Source: an uncultured Candidatus Saccharibacteria bacterium
Lineage (GTDB): Bacteria > Patescibacteriota > Saccharimonadia > Saccharimonadales > Saccharimonadaceae
Assembly (NCBI GenBank): GCA_938038145.1
Contig: CALHQU010000068.1
Location: 1-8,236, forward strand
Direction of reading: 5' to 3'
Length of the DNA stretch: 8,236 nt
Each line of letters starts with the position of its first letter. The stretch's first letter is position 1. The notes beneath the pieces are model-generated. The model had not been told where the DNA came from and searched no databases. It was given only the letters and a program-made list of their open reading frames with translations. Positions 1-5,873 of this stretch are shown here, piece by piece. A program made the position numbers and the translations under genes.

Positions 1-535
1 TATTGCCTAATAATTCCGTATGGTCTAGTCCGATATCAGTGATGACGCGTACAGTTGGCGAACGGAAAATCACGTTGGTTGTATCTAGCCGACCGCCAAT
101 CCCAACCTCAATTATGATATAATCAACGTCTATTTTCCTAAATAGCCAAAAACTAAAAATCGTCAAAAATTCAAAATACGATAGATGCAGGCTGTGTACT
201 GTGTAAAGATTGGCAAACGCTTGAAAATAATGCAAATATTCTTGTTCAGGCAGTGGCTGTCCGTTGATGAGCGAGCGCTCGGCGACGCTGGCAATATGCG
301 GCGACACTAATGTACCAGTGGTATAGCCAGCCCGGTTCAGTAAACTGGTAGCATAATAAGCAGTCGAACCCTTACCGGAGGTGCCAGCGATGTGGATGGC
401 GGGAATTTGATTTTGCGGACTACCAAGGGTTTCCAAAATATGCGCTACATATACCAGCCGATTATGTTTTTCGGGCGGATGGGCGATTAACTCGTCCAAA
501 AAATAAGTGGCGTCGCGTATTGAGGCAAATTTCAT
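1..535 (-). CDS. folC: FolC, dihydrofolate/folylpolyglutamate synthase, N-terminal part (cut by window edge)
   Basis: This Mur-ligase-family enzyme ligates glutamate to folates (and to dihydropteroate in bifunctional members) using ATP in the cytoplasm. The 178 visible residues begin at ATG 535-533 and the C-terminal half lies beyond base 1. Visible motifs are the P-loop HIAGTSGKGST (residues 48-58; the family usually has GTNGKGS, so Asn is replaced by Ser), SPHI (78-81), FEFLT (121-125), the family signature EVGIGGRLDTTN (143-154) and ITDIGLDHTELLG (165-177). These order and space as in FolC and distinguish it from MurC-F. The gene is divergent from nrdA. A TATAAT box lies 10 nt upstream of the ATG and no Shine-Dalgarno is seen, so the message is probably leaderless. 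If the host is a CPR bacterium, a role in retaining salvaged folate is likely, but that is inference. Confidence 0.93.
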   Translation of the reverse strand, partial: MKFASIRDATYFLDELIAHPPEKHNRLVYVAHILETLGSPQNQIPAIHIAGTSGKGSTAYYATSLLNRAGYTTGTLVSPHIASVAERSLINGQPLPEQEYLHYFQAFANLYTVHSLHLSYFEFLTIFSFWLFRKIDVDYIIIEVGIGGRLDTTNVIFRSPTVRVITDIGLDHTELLGN

Positions 536-545
536 ACTGTATCTG

Positions 546-554
546 ATTATAGCA
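546..554 (-). promoter_or_regulatory. folC promoter, extended -10 element
   Basis: On the minus strand the sequence reads TGCTATAAT, a perfect extended -10 (TGnTATAAT). It ends 10 nt before the folC ATG. No good -35 is visible at 16-18 bp spacing, only an A/T-rich stretch, which an extended -10 can tolerate. The predicted transcription start is near 539, about 3 nt from the ATG. Confidence 0.6.
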
Positions 555-583
555 AAAATAGGTTGTAATTTTTACTAAATAGC

Positions 584-613
584 TTGCAAAACACTAGATA
601 TAGCGGCTACAAT
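584..613 (+). promoter_or_regulatory. nrdA operon sigma70-type promoter
   Basis: The -35 is TTGCAA (584-589) and the -10 is TACAAT (608-613), with an 18-bp spacer. The predicted start is near 620, giving a leader of about 114 nt. NrdR box 1 fills the spacer and box 2 covers the start region, an arrangement in which bound repressor would block RNA polymerase. Confidence 0.65.
591..606 (+). promoter_or_regulatory. NrdR box 1 of the nrdA promoter
   Basis: The 16-mer ACACTAGATATAGCGG fits the published NrdR consensus acaCwAtATaTwGtgt in its core (one mismatch, G for t) and in its left arm. It sits between the -35 and -10 of the nrdA promoter. NrdR is the ATP-cone, zinc-ribbon repressor of RNR genes; its own gene is not in this window. 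Confidence 0.75.
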
Positions 614-622
614 TATTATTGT

Positions 623-640
623 ACGCTATATATATAGCGA
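623..640 (+). promoter_or_regulatory. NrdR box 2 of the nrdA promoter (extended variant)
   Basis: CGCTATATATATAGCG (624-639) is a perfect 16-bp palindrome with NrdR-like CGCTATA arms. Its C...G core spans 10 bp instead of the usual 8, so it is 2 bp longer than the consensus box. Its centre is about 33 bp from box 1, close to three helical turns, as expected for paired NrdR boxes. Confidence 0.65.
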
Positions 641-675
641 GCCCATAAATAAACAAAAACACAAGCTACAAAGAT

Positions 676-709
676 AAGCCACCAGATGAGGTGTTGGTGG
701 TTTGTTTTT
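676..709 (+). promoter_or_regulatory. Hairpin plus T-tract in the nrdA leader (possible attenuator)
   Basis: The arm AAGCCACCA (676-684) pairs with TGGTGGTTT (695-703), giving 9 bp including one G-U pair and a 10-nt loop. TTTTT follows at 705-709. It resembles an intrinsic terminator placed inside the leader, 14 nt before the Shine-Dalgarno. A-rich sequence at 651-664 could pair with the T-tract as an alternative fold. The role is inference; the T-tract is short and interrupted by G704. Confidence 0.4.
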
Positions 710-733
710 AAGAGGGGAAATTAAGGAGGGTAT

Positions 734-3136
734 GTGAAAGAAATTAACGTAGTCAAACGCGACGGAACGAAAGAACCGTTTGATGCTAATAAAATTAACA
801 CGGCTATTTTAAAGGCGTGCGAAGGTTTGCCAGACCAAATCTCTAAGGTCGTTCAAGTTGCGACCGAATTGCAACTGACATTATTTGATGGAATTACAAC
901 CGAGCAATTGGACGAGGCGGTTATTCAAACGGTGCTCCAAAATGTTAAAGATGATCCAGATTACGATAAAATCGCGGCACGATTGCTACTAAAAACTGTC
1001 TATAAGCAGATTTTGGGCGATTATGAAACGGCGGAAGAATTGAAAAAGCTTCATGCGCGCGAATTTCCGAAATTTGTTAAGGCGGCGGTAAAAGAAGGAT
1101 TGCTGGATAAGCGTATGGCTGACGGTCGATTTGACTTGAAAAAGCTGGCGGCGGAACTTGATCCAGCACGTGATGATTTGAGTAAATATTTGGGCGTGGT
1201 GACCAATAAAAATCGTTATGCTCTTCGCAAGCAAAACGGCTCGCCAATTGAAACACCTCAGTTTACGCATATGCGTATCGCTATGGGGCTTAGTTATAAC
1301 GAATCTGACCCAACAGCTGCGGCGATTGAGTTTTATAATCACATGAGCAATTTGGAGTACGTCCCAGGCGGCTCAACGCGAGTTAATGCTGGCGGTTCGT
1401 TCCCACAACTTAGCAACTGCTTCTTGCTTAATGTCGATGATGATATGGAATCAATTGCTAAGGCTGTTCGCGACACAATGTGGATTGCTAAAGGTACGGG
1501 CGGAATTGGCATTGGCTTTACAAAGTTACGTGCGGCAGGTAGTCCAGTTAAAACCACCAATACTGAATCGACTGGCCCAATTCCATTTATGAAGATGATT
1601 GATACGGCGCTTTTTGCGGTTTCTCGTAAGGGTAAAAAGGCTGGTGCGGCTGCAATTTATATGGAAAACTGGCATCTGAATTTTGATCAATTTGTCGATC
1701 TTCGTCAAAACTCTGGTGATCCATATCTAAGAACCAGATTTGCAAACACCGCGGTATTTATCTCTGACGAATTCATGAAGCGAGTAGAAAAAGACCAAGA
1801 TTGGTATTTGTTTGATCCAGCAGAAACTCCAGATTTGACGGAATTATATGGTGAGGCGTTTTCGGCGCGATATAAAGAATATATCAAGATGGCGGAAGCT
1901 GGAAAATTGCGTACGTTTGATAAAGTTCCAGCTCGTCAGCAATTTAAGCGCATTTTGACTAGCCTGCAAGCGACATCACATCCGTGGCTAACTTGGAAAG
2001 ACACGATTAACGTGCGAGCATTGAATAACAATACGGGTACGATTCACCTCAGTAACTTGTGTACGGAAATTACATTGCCGCAGGATAAAAACAACATTGC
2101 GACGTGTAACTTGGTGAGTATCAATTTGTCGGCGTTTCTTAGCGAGGATAAGACTTGGGATTGGGATAGATTGAAAGAAGCGGCTCGTGCGGCGGTACGA
2201 CAATTGGACAATTTGTGTGACATCACTCAAACGCCAATTCCAGAAGCGATGCATTCGAATCAGCAAACTCGAGCGATTGGCCTCGGGATTATGGGTCTTT
2301 CTGACGTGTTGGAGAAGTTGGGCTATTGCTACGAATCAAAAGAATCTTACGATTTGGTTGATCAATTGACAGAGTTCATTAGCTATCACGCCATTGACCA
2401 ATCGGCTGACCTGGCGAAGGAATTAGGCAGCTATCCAACATTCGCAGGCAGCGGTTGGAGTAAGGGTCTTCTTCCAATTGATACGGTTGATAAGCTATCG
2501 AAAGATCGCGGCGTGAAGGTGAAAATAGACCAAAAGACGCGACTAGACTGGGATAGCTTGCGAAAGAAGGTGAAGAAGGGGATGCGAAATGCGACTCTTA
2601 TGGCAATTGCGCCGACGGCTAACATTGGTCACGTGGCGGGAACGACTCCTGGAATTGATCCGCAATTTGCGCAGATTTTCAGTCGCTCGACTTTGAACGG
2701 TAAGTTTTTGGAAGTGAACCATAATTTAGTTCGCGATTTGAAGAAGCTTGGTTTGTGGGACGATTTGAAGGATGAGATTTTTGCGGCGCAAGGCGATATT
2801 CAAGATATTGACGGCATTCCTCAGAATATCAAGGATGTTTATAAAACAAGTTTCCAACTCAGTCCGTATGCGTTTATTGAGGTGGCGGCTAGGGCTCAGA
2901 AGTGGGTCGATCAGGCGATTTCTCGAAATATGTATCTGGAGACGCGAGATATTGATGAATATGTGAAGATTTATTCGGAAGCGTGGAAACGTGGCTTGAA
3001 AACGACATATTATCTACACGTTAAGCCGCGTCATCAGTCGGAGCAGACGACAGTTTCAGTTGATAAAATTGCAGAACAAAAAGTCCGCACAAATAGTAAA
3101 GTGCGCGGATTTGGATTTGCGAAAATTAATAAATAA
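734..3136 (+). CDS. nrdA: Class I ribonucleotide reductase large (catalytic) subunit, lacking C-terminal redox cysteines
   Basis: It reduces ribonucleotides to deoxyribonucleotides together with NrdB. Length is 800 aa. Residues 3-93 form one N-terminal ATP-cone (VVKRDG, FDANKIN), the allosteric activity domain. In the barrel, C229 (LSNCF) and C458 (ATCNL) are the active-site redox pair; N441, C443 and E445 (SNLCTE) are the thiyl-radical site; APTANIG is at 626-632; and Y759-Y760 (TTYYL) are the radical-relay tyrosines. Cysteines occur only at 29, 229, 443, 458, 495 and 532. The 40-residue tail after Y760 has none, although most class I enzymes end in a Cys pair that re-reduces the active site. 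The start is GTG 734, the only option because TAA precedes it at 722-724; the ATG at 732 is out of frame and followed at once by TGA. AAGGAGGG (723-730) is the ribosome binding site, with a short spacer of 3 nt. nrdB follows after 13 nt. Confidence 0.96.
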   Translation: MKEINVVKRDGTKEPFDANKINTAILKACEGLPDQISKVVQVATELQLTLFDGITTEQLDEAVIQTVLQNVKDDPDYDKIAARLLLKTVYKQILGDYETAEELKKLHAREFPKFVKAAVKEGLLDKRMADGRFDLKKLAAELDPARDDLSKYLGVVTNKNRYALRKQNGSPIETPQFTHMRIAMGLSYNESDPTAAAIEFYNHMSNLEYVPGGSTRVNAGGSFPQLSNCFLLNVDDDMESIAKAVRDTMWIAKGTGGIGIGFTKLRAAGSPVKTTNTESTGPIPFMKMIDTALFAVSRKGKKAGAAAIYMENWHLNFDQFVDLRQNSGDPYLRTRFANTAVFISDEFMKRVEKDQDWYLFDPAETPDLTELYGEAFSARYKEYIKMAEAGKLRTFDKVPARQQFKRILTSLQATSHPWLTWKDTINVRALNNNTGTIHLSNLCTEITLPQDKNNIATCNLVSINLSAFLSEDKTWDWDRLKEAARAAVRQLDNLCDITQTPIPEAMHSNQQTRAIGLGIMGLSDVLEKLGYCYESKESYDLVDQLTEFISYHAIDQSADLAKELGSYPTFAGSGWSKGLLPIDTVDKLSKDRGVKVKIDQKTRLDWDSLRKKVKKGMRNATLMAIAPTANIGHVAGTTPGIDPQFAQIFSRSTLNGKFLEVNHNLVRDLKKLGLWDDLKDEIFAAQGDIQDIDGIPQNIKDVYKTSFQLSPYAFIEVAARAQKWVDQAISRNMYLETRDIDEYVKIYSEAWKRGLKTTYYLHVKPRHQSEQTTVSVDKIAEQKVRTNSKVRGFGFAKINK

Positions 3137-3149
3137 GGAGGAAATTAAG

Positions 3150-4127
3150 ATGGGAATTTTAGGTTCAGGATTACGCGATGGATTGTCACTTCACCCAATT
3201 CGTTACCCTTGGGCGTATGATCTTTATAATCAAGCAGTGGCTAACACGTGGTTTCCAAATGAAGTTCAATTAGTGCAAGATTTGGCGGATTTTGAAAAAT
3301 TGTCAGATGATGAAAAGCATGCATTGAAAACGGTTATTAGCTATTTGAACCCAAACGAGCTGTTGATTAATAAATCGTTGGCGTTCGGTATTTATCCATA
3401 TGTGAACGCGGCGGAAGCTCAACTATATTTATCAAAACAGATGTGGGAAGAAGCCAATCACTTCATGACGTTTGAGTACATTATTGAGACATTTCCGTTT
3501 GATCGCAAGGAAATTTATGCTGCGGGCTTTGGTAAAAAATCATTGGCGGATAAGGCTGACTTCCAGAATAAGCATTTGGACGTGATGCTTGATCCGAATT
3601 TGGATATTTATTCGCTGGAAGGTAAGAAGGACTTTGTTAGGTCTTTGGTGGCGTATAACATCGTGCTGGAGGGAATTTGGTTCTATTCGGGCTTTATGGT
3701 TGGCATGAGTTTTCGCCAGCGTAATTTGTTGCGCAATGTTGGCTCACTACTGGACTGGATTACTCGCGACGAAAATCTTCACTTGACGTTTGGTATCAAT
3801 TTGCTTTTGACAATTTTGGACGAGAACCCAGAATTGCAAACACAGGAATTCGCAGAAGAAATCCGCAACTTGATTTTGCAGGCAGTGGAGCTTGAGAAGG
3901 CTTACAATAAGGATATGCTACCAAAGGGAATTTTGGGATTGAATGCTGATTATGTCAACCAGTATGTTATGCATATGACCGACCGACGCTTGCAAGAATT
4001 AGGTTTTGAGCCTGAATATAACGTGCCAAATCCAGCCAAATGGATGGCAGCCGCCAACGATACGCTGGAATTGGTGAATTTCTTTGAAAGCACAAACACT
4101 AGTTACGAAGTTAATACCACGAAATAA
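3150..4127 (+). CDS. nrdB: Class I ribonucleotide reductase small (metallocofactor) subunit, tyrosine-less (Phe at radical site)
   Basis: This 325-aa ferritin-like subunit generates the oxidant passed to NrdA. Metal ligands are E70, E101, H104 (EANH), E174 (LEGIWFY), E208 and H211 (RDENLH). The segment 89-112 aligns without gaps to E. coli NrdB 100-123 as I recall it, and places F108 at the radical tyrosine Y122. Such a Tyr-to-Phe change is known from the Mn/Fe class Ic enzyme of Chlamydia trachomatis. Relay candidates W34 and Y319 remain. ATG 3150 is chosen because AAGGAGG (3135-3141), overlapping the nrdA stop, lies 8 nt upstream. The reading frame stays open back to 3060, but that extension lies inside nrdA and does not look like NrdB. 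The cofactor type cannot be proven from sequence alone. Confidence 0.95.
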   Translation: MGILGSGLRDGLSLHPIRYPWAYDLYNQAVANTWFPNEVQLVQDLADFEKLSDDEKHALKTVISYLNPNELLINKSLAFGIYPYVNAAEAQLYLSKQMWEEANHFMTFEYIIETFPFDRKEIYAAGFGKKSLADKADFQNKHLDVMLDPNLDIYSLEGKKDFVRSLVAYNIVLEGIWFYSGFMVGMSFRQRNLLRNVGSLLDWITRDENLHLTFGINLLLTILDENPELQTQEFAEEIRNLILQAVELEKAYNKDMLPKGILGLNADYVNQYVMHMTDRRLQELGFEPEYNVPNPAKWMAAANDTLELVNFFESTNTSYEVNTTK

Positions 4128-4141
4128 TGGGAGTTGATGAT

Positions 4142-4537
4142 ATGAACGAATTAGCGAAAGAAATATTAGATACAGTCGAAGTTGGTGCGTTGGCAACGGT
4201 GAATGTTGATAGAACTCCTTTGGTGACGCCGCTGCACTTTGCGCGTTTTGGCAATTCTATAATTTGGATATCAGAGCCGACTGCGCGCCATTCAGAAAAT
4301 GCGTTTCGAAACGGTAAGGCGGAATTTGTGGTTTGGGATGATAAAAAGCGAGCAGTTTTCTTAAAAACTAATGTGACTGAACTTCCAGAATCTGAGAAAG
4401 AGGCGGCAATGGCGGCTTATAAAGAGAAGCTGGCTGATTTTATGCCGCGTTGCCAGAATCCGCAAATATACGTTGCGCCAATTGGCGAACTTGATGAAAA
4501 AACTACAACGGGCAATTGGCTGCATTTTATTGCATAA
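4142..4537 (+). CDS. Pyridoxamine 5'-phosphate oxidase-like FMN split-barrel protein in the nrd operon
   Basis: The 131-aa product resembles the small split-barrel flavin-binding family: VEVGALATVNVDRTPLVTPLHF (about residues 12-33, alternating strands), IIWISEPTARHSENAF (40-55, with the R-H region that contacts flavin phosphate in relatives), a FVVWDDKKRAVFL strand pair (62-74), a helix near 81-100 and a C-terminal GNWLHF. These proteins bind FMN, F420 or heme, so the substrate cannot be named. ATG 4142 is preferred because GGGAG (4129-4133) sits 8 nt upstream. An in-frame ATG at 4127 overlaps the nrdB stop and would add five residues. Position as the third gene after nrdAB suggests a link to RNR, perhaps as a flavin reductant for the metallocofactor, but that is inference. 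It does not look like NrdI flavodoxin. Confidence 0.75.
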   Translation: MNELAKEILDTVEVGALATVNVDRTPLVTPLHFARFGNSIIWISEPTARHSENAFRNGKAEFVVWDDKKRAVFLKTNVTELPESEKEAAMAAYKEKLADFMPRCQNPQIYVAPIGELDEKTTTGNWLHFIA

Positions 4538-4558
4538 GCACTATATCTAGCGTAAAAT
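4530..4558 (+). promoter_or_regulatory. Promoter of the 57-aa CxxC-tail gene
   Basis: The -35 is TTGCAT (4530-4535) and the -10 is TAAAAT (4553-4558), with a 17-bp spacer. The -35 overlaps the end of the split-barrel gene. An NrdR box fills the spacer, the same design as the nrdA promoter. The predicted start is near 4565. Confidence 0.6.
4538..4553 (+). promoter_or_regulatory. NrdR box 1 upstream of the CxxC-tail gene
   Basis: GCACTATATCTAGCGT matches the consensus acaCwAtATaTwGtgt except for one core base (C for a) and two arm bases. It begins directly after the preceding stop codon and lies between the -35 and -10. Confidence 0.75.
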
Positions 4559-4569
4559 TAGTTAAGTAA

Positions 4570-4585
4570 CTACTAAATATAGGGG
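4570..4585 (+). promoter_or_regulatory. NrdR box 2 upstream of the CxxC-tail gene
   Basis: CTACTAAATATAGGGG keeps the core CTAAATATAG (one mismatch to CwAtATaTwG). Its arms are poor because they merge into the Shine-Dalgarno AGGGG (4581-4585). The centre is exactly 32 bp from box 1, the usual spacing of tandem NrdR boxes. Confidence 0.65.
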
Positions 4586-4594
4586 AAAATGAAA

Positions 4595-4768
4595 ATGAAT
4601 GCAAATCAGATTATTACTGATGACATGACTTTGGAAGAAAAATTGAGTGCTATTGACGCAGCTCTTAAAGCGGCGCAGGAAGCGGCTGACGATCAAGCAA
4701 AGTCGAACGGCACTGTTGCGGCACCAGTTGACCCAGCAAGTTTGACTATTTGTGACGGTTGCGAATAG
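4595..4768 (+). CDS. 57-aa protein with C-terminal CxxC tail; candidate in-trans redox tail for NrdA
   Basis: I know of no named family for this protein. Residues 11-35 are predicted amphipathic helix (TLEEKLSAIDAALKAAQ and onward), followed by a Gly/Ala/Pro linker (about 38-48) and the end LTICDGCE, with Cys at 53 and 56, one residue from the C-terminus. That end resembles the CxxCQ-type tails of many RNR large subunits, and such a tail is missing from NrdA in this window. Tandem NrdR boxes and their own promoter place the gene in the RNR regulon. Together these suggest that it binds NrdA and shuttles electrons from thioredoxin or glutaredoxin to the active-site disulfide; this is inference. 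ATG 4595 is chosen because AGGGG (4581-4585) is 9 nt upstream; ATG 4589 would add two residues at only 3 nt spacing. Alternatives are a metal-binding or unrelated thiol protein. Confidence 0.78.
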   Translation: MNANQIITDDMTLEEKLSAIDAALKAAQEAADDQAKSNGTVAAPVDPASLTICDGCE

Positions 4769-4790
4769 AGTTTCGAGCAGCGTTTTACTA

Positions 4791-4820
4791 TTGACAGAAT
4801 AGCCAATTATGTTGTATAAT
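4791..4820 (+). promoter_or_regulatory. Consensus sigma70-type promoter of the acyltransferase-like gene
   Basis: A perfect TTGACA (4791-4796) and a perfect TATAAT (4815-4820) are separated by 18 bp. The predicted start near 4827 lies about 4 nt before ATG 4831, so the message would be effectively leaderless. Confidence 0.8.
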
Positions 4821-4830
4821 TAAGAGTATC

Positions 4831-5787
4831 ATGAAAACAATTGAGACTTTTTCAGGATCTGAGGCTATGAAAGAAACTGAGCCACAGAGAGGGTTTTCTC
4901 TGTCGGTTGCGCTTGGTTCTCTTAAGAAATGGGTGCGTGGTAGACGAGAAAATCACATCAAACCTTTTGGATTAACTAACAATTCGGCGGTAGAAAAACT
5001 TGAGGCAGCTGGAGAAGAATTGGGATTACCAGAAACAGACGTTCGGCTTTCCTCTGGACTTAAGCTATTGATGGGCTTAATGCATGGCAAAAAGGAAGTT
5101 GAAATAATTGGCGAAGATATCTTAATTGAAGCCGCCAAAAAGGCCAAAGAAGAAGGCAAAGGAAGTGCTATAGCGCCAACACATTTCAATGGAGAAGATG
5201 TCCCTACGGCTAGTTACTTAGCGTCTTTGTTGAACAAAATTAATATTGGCGTAGCGTCGACTAATAGAGATTGGATTAAGAAGGGTGTTGGCGGAATCAA
5301 CTTAGAAGCTATACAGTATCTTGCGTTTGGCGCTAAAAACTTTTTTGGTGTGCCATATGAATGGGTAGATAAAAAGAGTAAAAAACCGGTTCACTTTTCA
5401 ACAGACCATTACGAAGAAGCGGTTAAATTTGTTGAGGATGGTGGATCTTTGGTTTTGGCTGGATATTCAGCGGATGACTCAGTAGGTTCAAAGCCTCGCA
5501 GTGAAATGGGCTCTGCAGCGATTCATACGGCATTGAAATCTGGCGCAGACTTGATATTTGTTTACGTATCGTCAGAGGACAAGAAACTTACTATTAGGGT
5601 CATGAAAGATGAAGACGGTATGTTTGCGGCGTTTAGCAATTCATATAGGAAGGCGCTAAAGATGAAGGACTCTGACGTATCCGAGCGTTTATTATCGTCA
5701 TGCAAAGAGTACTTAAAAGACAGCGAAATAGGTAGGGTTATAGCGGAAGAATATAAGCGTCGATCAGATAAAAATAAAGCCAAGTAA
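4831..5787 (+). CDS. Divergent lysophospholipid acyltransferase-like (PlsC-type) protein
   Basis: The 318-aa product has the block order of glycerolipid acyltransferases: an HX4D motif, H118-FNGE-D123 in APTHFNGED (the catalytic His/Asp of the family); a glycine-rich strand GGSLVLAGYS (204-213) where the family usually has a PEGT-type motif; and GSAAIHTALKSGADLIFVYV (227-246), matching the block that ends in a conserved Pro in relatives but lacking it. I see no clear transmembrane helix; residues 22-40 are basic and amphipathic (LSVALGSLKKWVRGRR) and could touch the membrane. Family membership is probable but the substrate is unknown, and loss of the PEGT-type motif makes activity uncertain. 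ATG 4831 fits the promoter as a leaderless start; ATG 4867 in frame, with weak AGGA/GAGG upstream, is the alternative. The gene appears monocistronic. Confidence 0.6.
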   Translation: MKTIETFSGSEAMKETEPQRGFSLSVALGSLKKWVRGRRENHIKPFGLTNNSAVEKLEAAGEELGLPETDVRLSSGLKLLMGLMHGKKEVEIIGEDILIEAAKKAKEEGKGSAIAPTHFNGEDVPTASYLASLLNKINIGVASTNRDWIKKGVGGINLEAIQYLAFGAKNFFGVPYEWVDKKSKKPVHFSTDHYEEAVKFVEDGGSLVLAGYSADDSVGSKPRSEMGSAAIHTALKSGADLIFVYVSSEDKKLTIRVMKDEDGMFAAFSNSYRKALKMKDSDVSERLLSSCKEYLKDSEIGRVIAEEYKRRSDKNKAK

Positions 5788-5808
5788 GTGGTCGCAAGGT
5801 TATAGTTA

Positions 5809-5837
5809 TTGACAAAATAAAAATAATGTGATATCAT
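5809..5837 (+). promoter_or_regulatory. Promoter of the 52-aa gene
   Basis: TTGACA (5809-5814) and TATCAT (5832-5837) are separated by 17 bp. The predicted start is near 5844, leaving a leader of about 30 nt that contains the Shine-Dalgarno. The stretch 5788-5873 otherwise shows only A/T-rich sequence and no terminator hairpin. Confidence 0.65.
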
Positions 5838-5873
5838 TTTACTGTATAAAAAATTAAAACAAAAAGGAATAAA

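Noticed and set aside
686..724. 12-codon leader peptide MRCWWFVFKRGN with two adjacent Trp codons
   Set aside because: It has no ribosome binding site, a Trp attenuator makes no sense for RNR, and most of it is the hairpin arm and T-tract.
732..737. ATG immediately followed by TGA at the nrdA start, considered as a sign of TGA recoding (code 25)
   Set aside because: This ATG is out of frame with nrdA, so reading TGA as Gly would not join it to the gene. GTG 734 gives a complete ATP-cone, and no gene in the window needs TGA read-through.
3060..3149. Upstream in-frame extension of nrdB that contains a cysteine, considered as a frameshifted NrdA tail
   Set aside because: It lies inside nrdA in another frame, has one Cys and no CxxC, and nrdB has an ideal Shine-Dalgarno for ATG 3150. 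NrdA has its own normal stop at 3134-3136, so a frameshift does not restore a cysteine tail.
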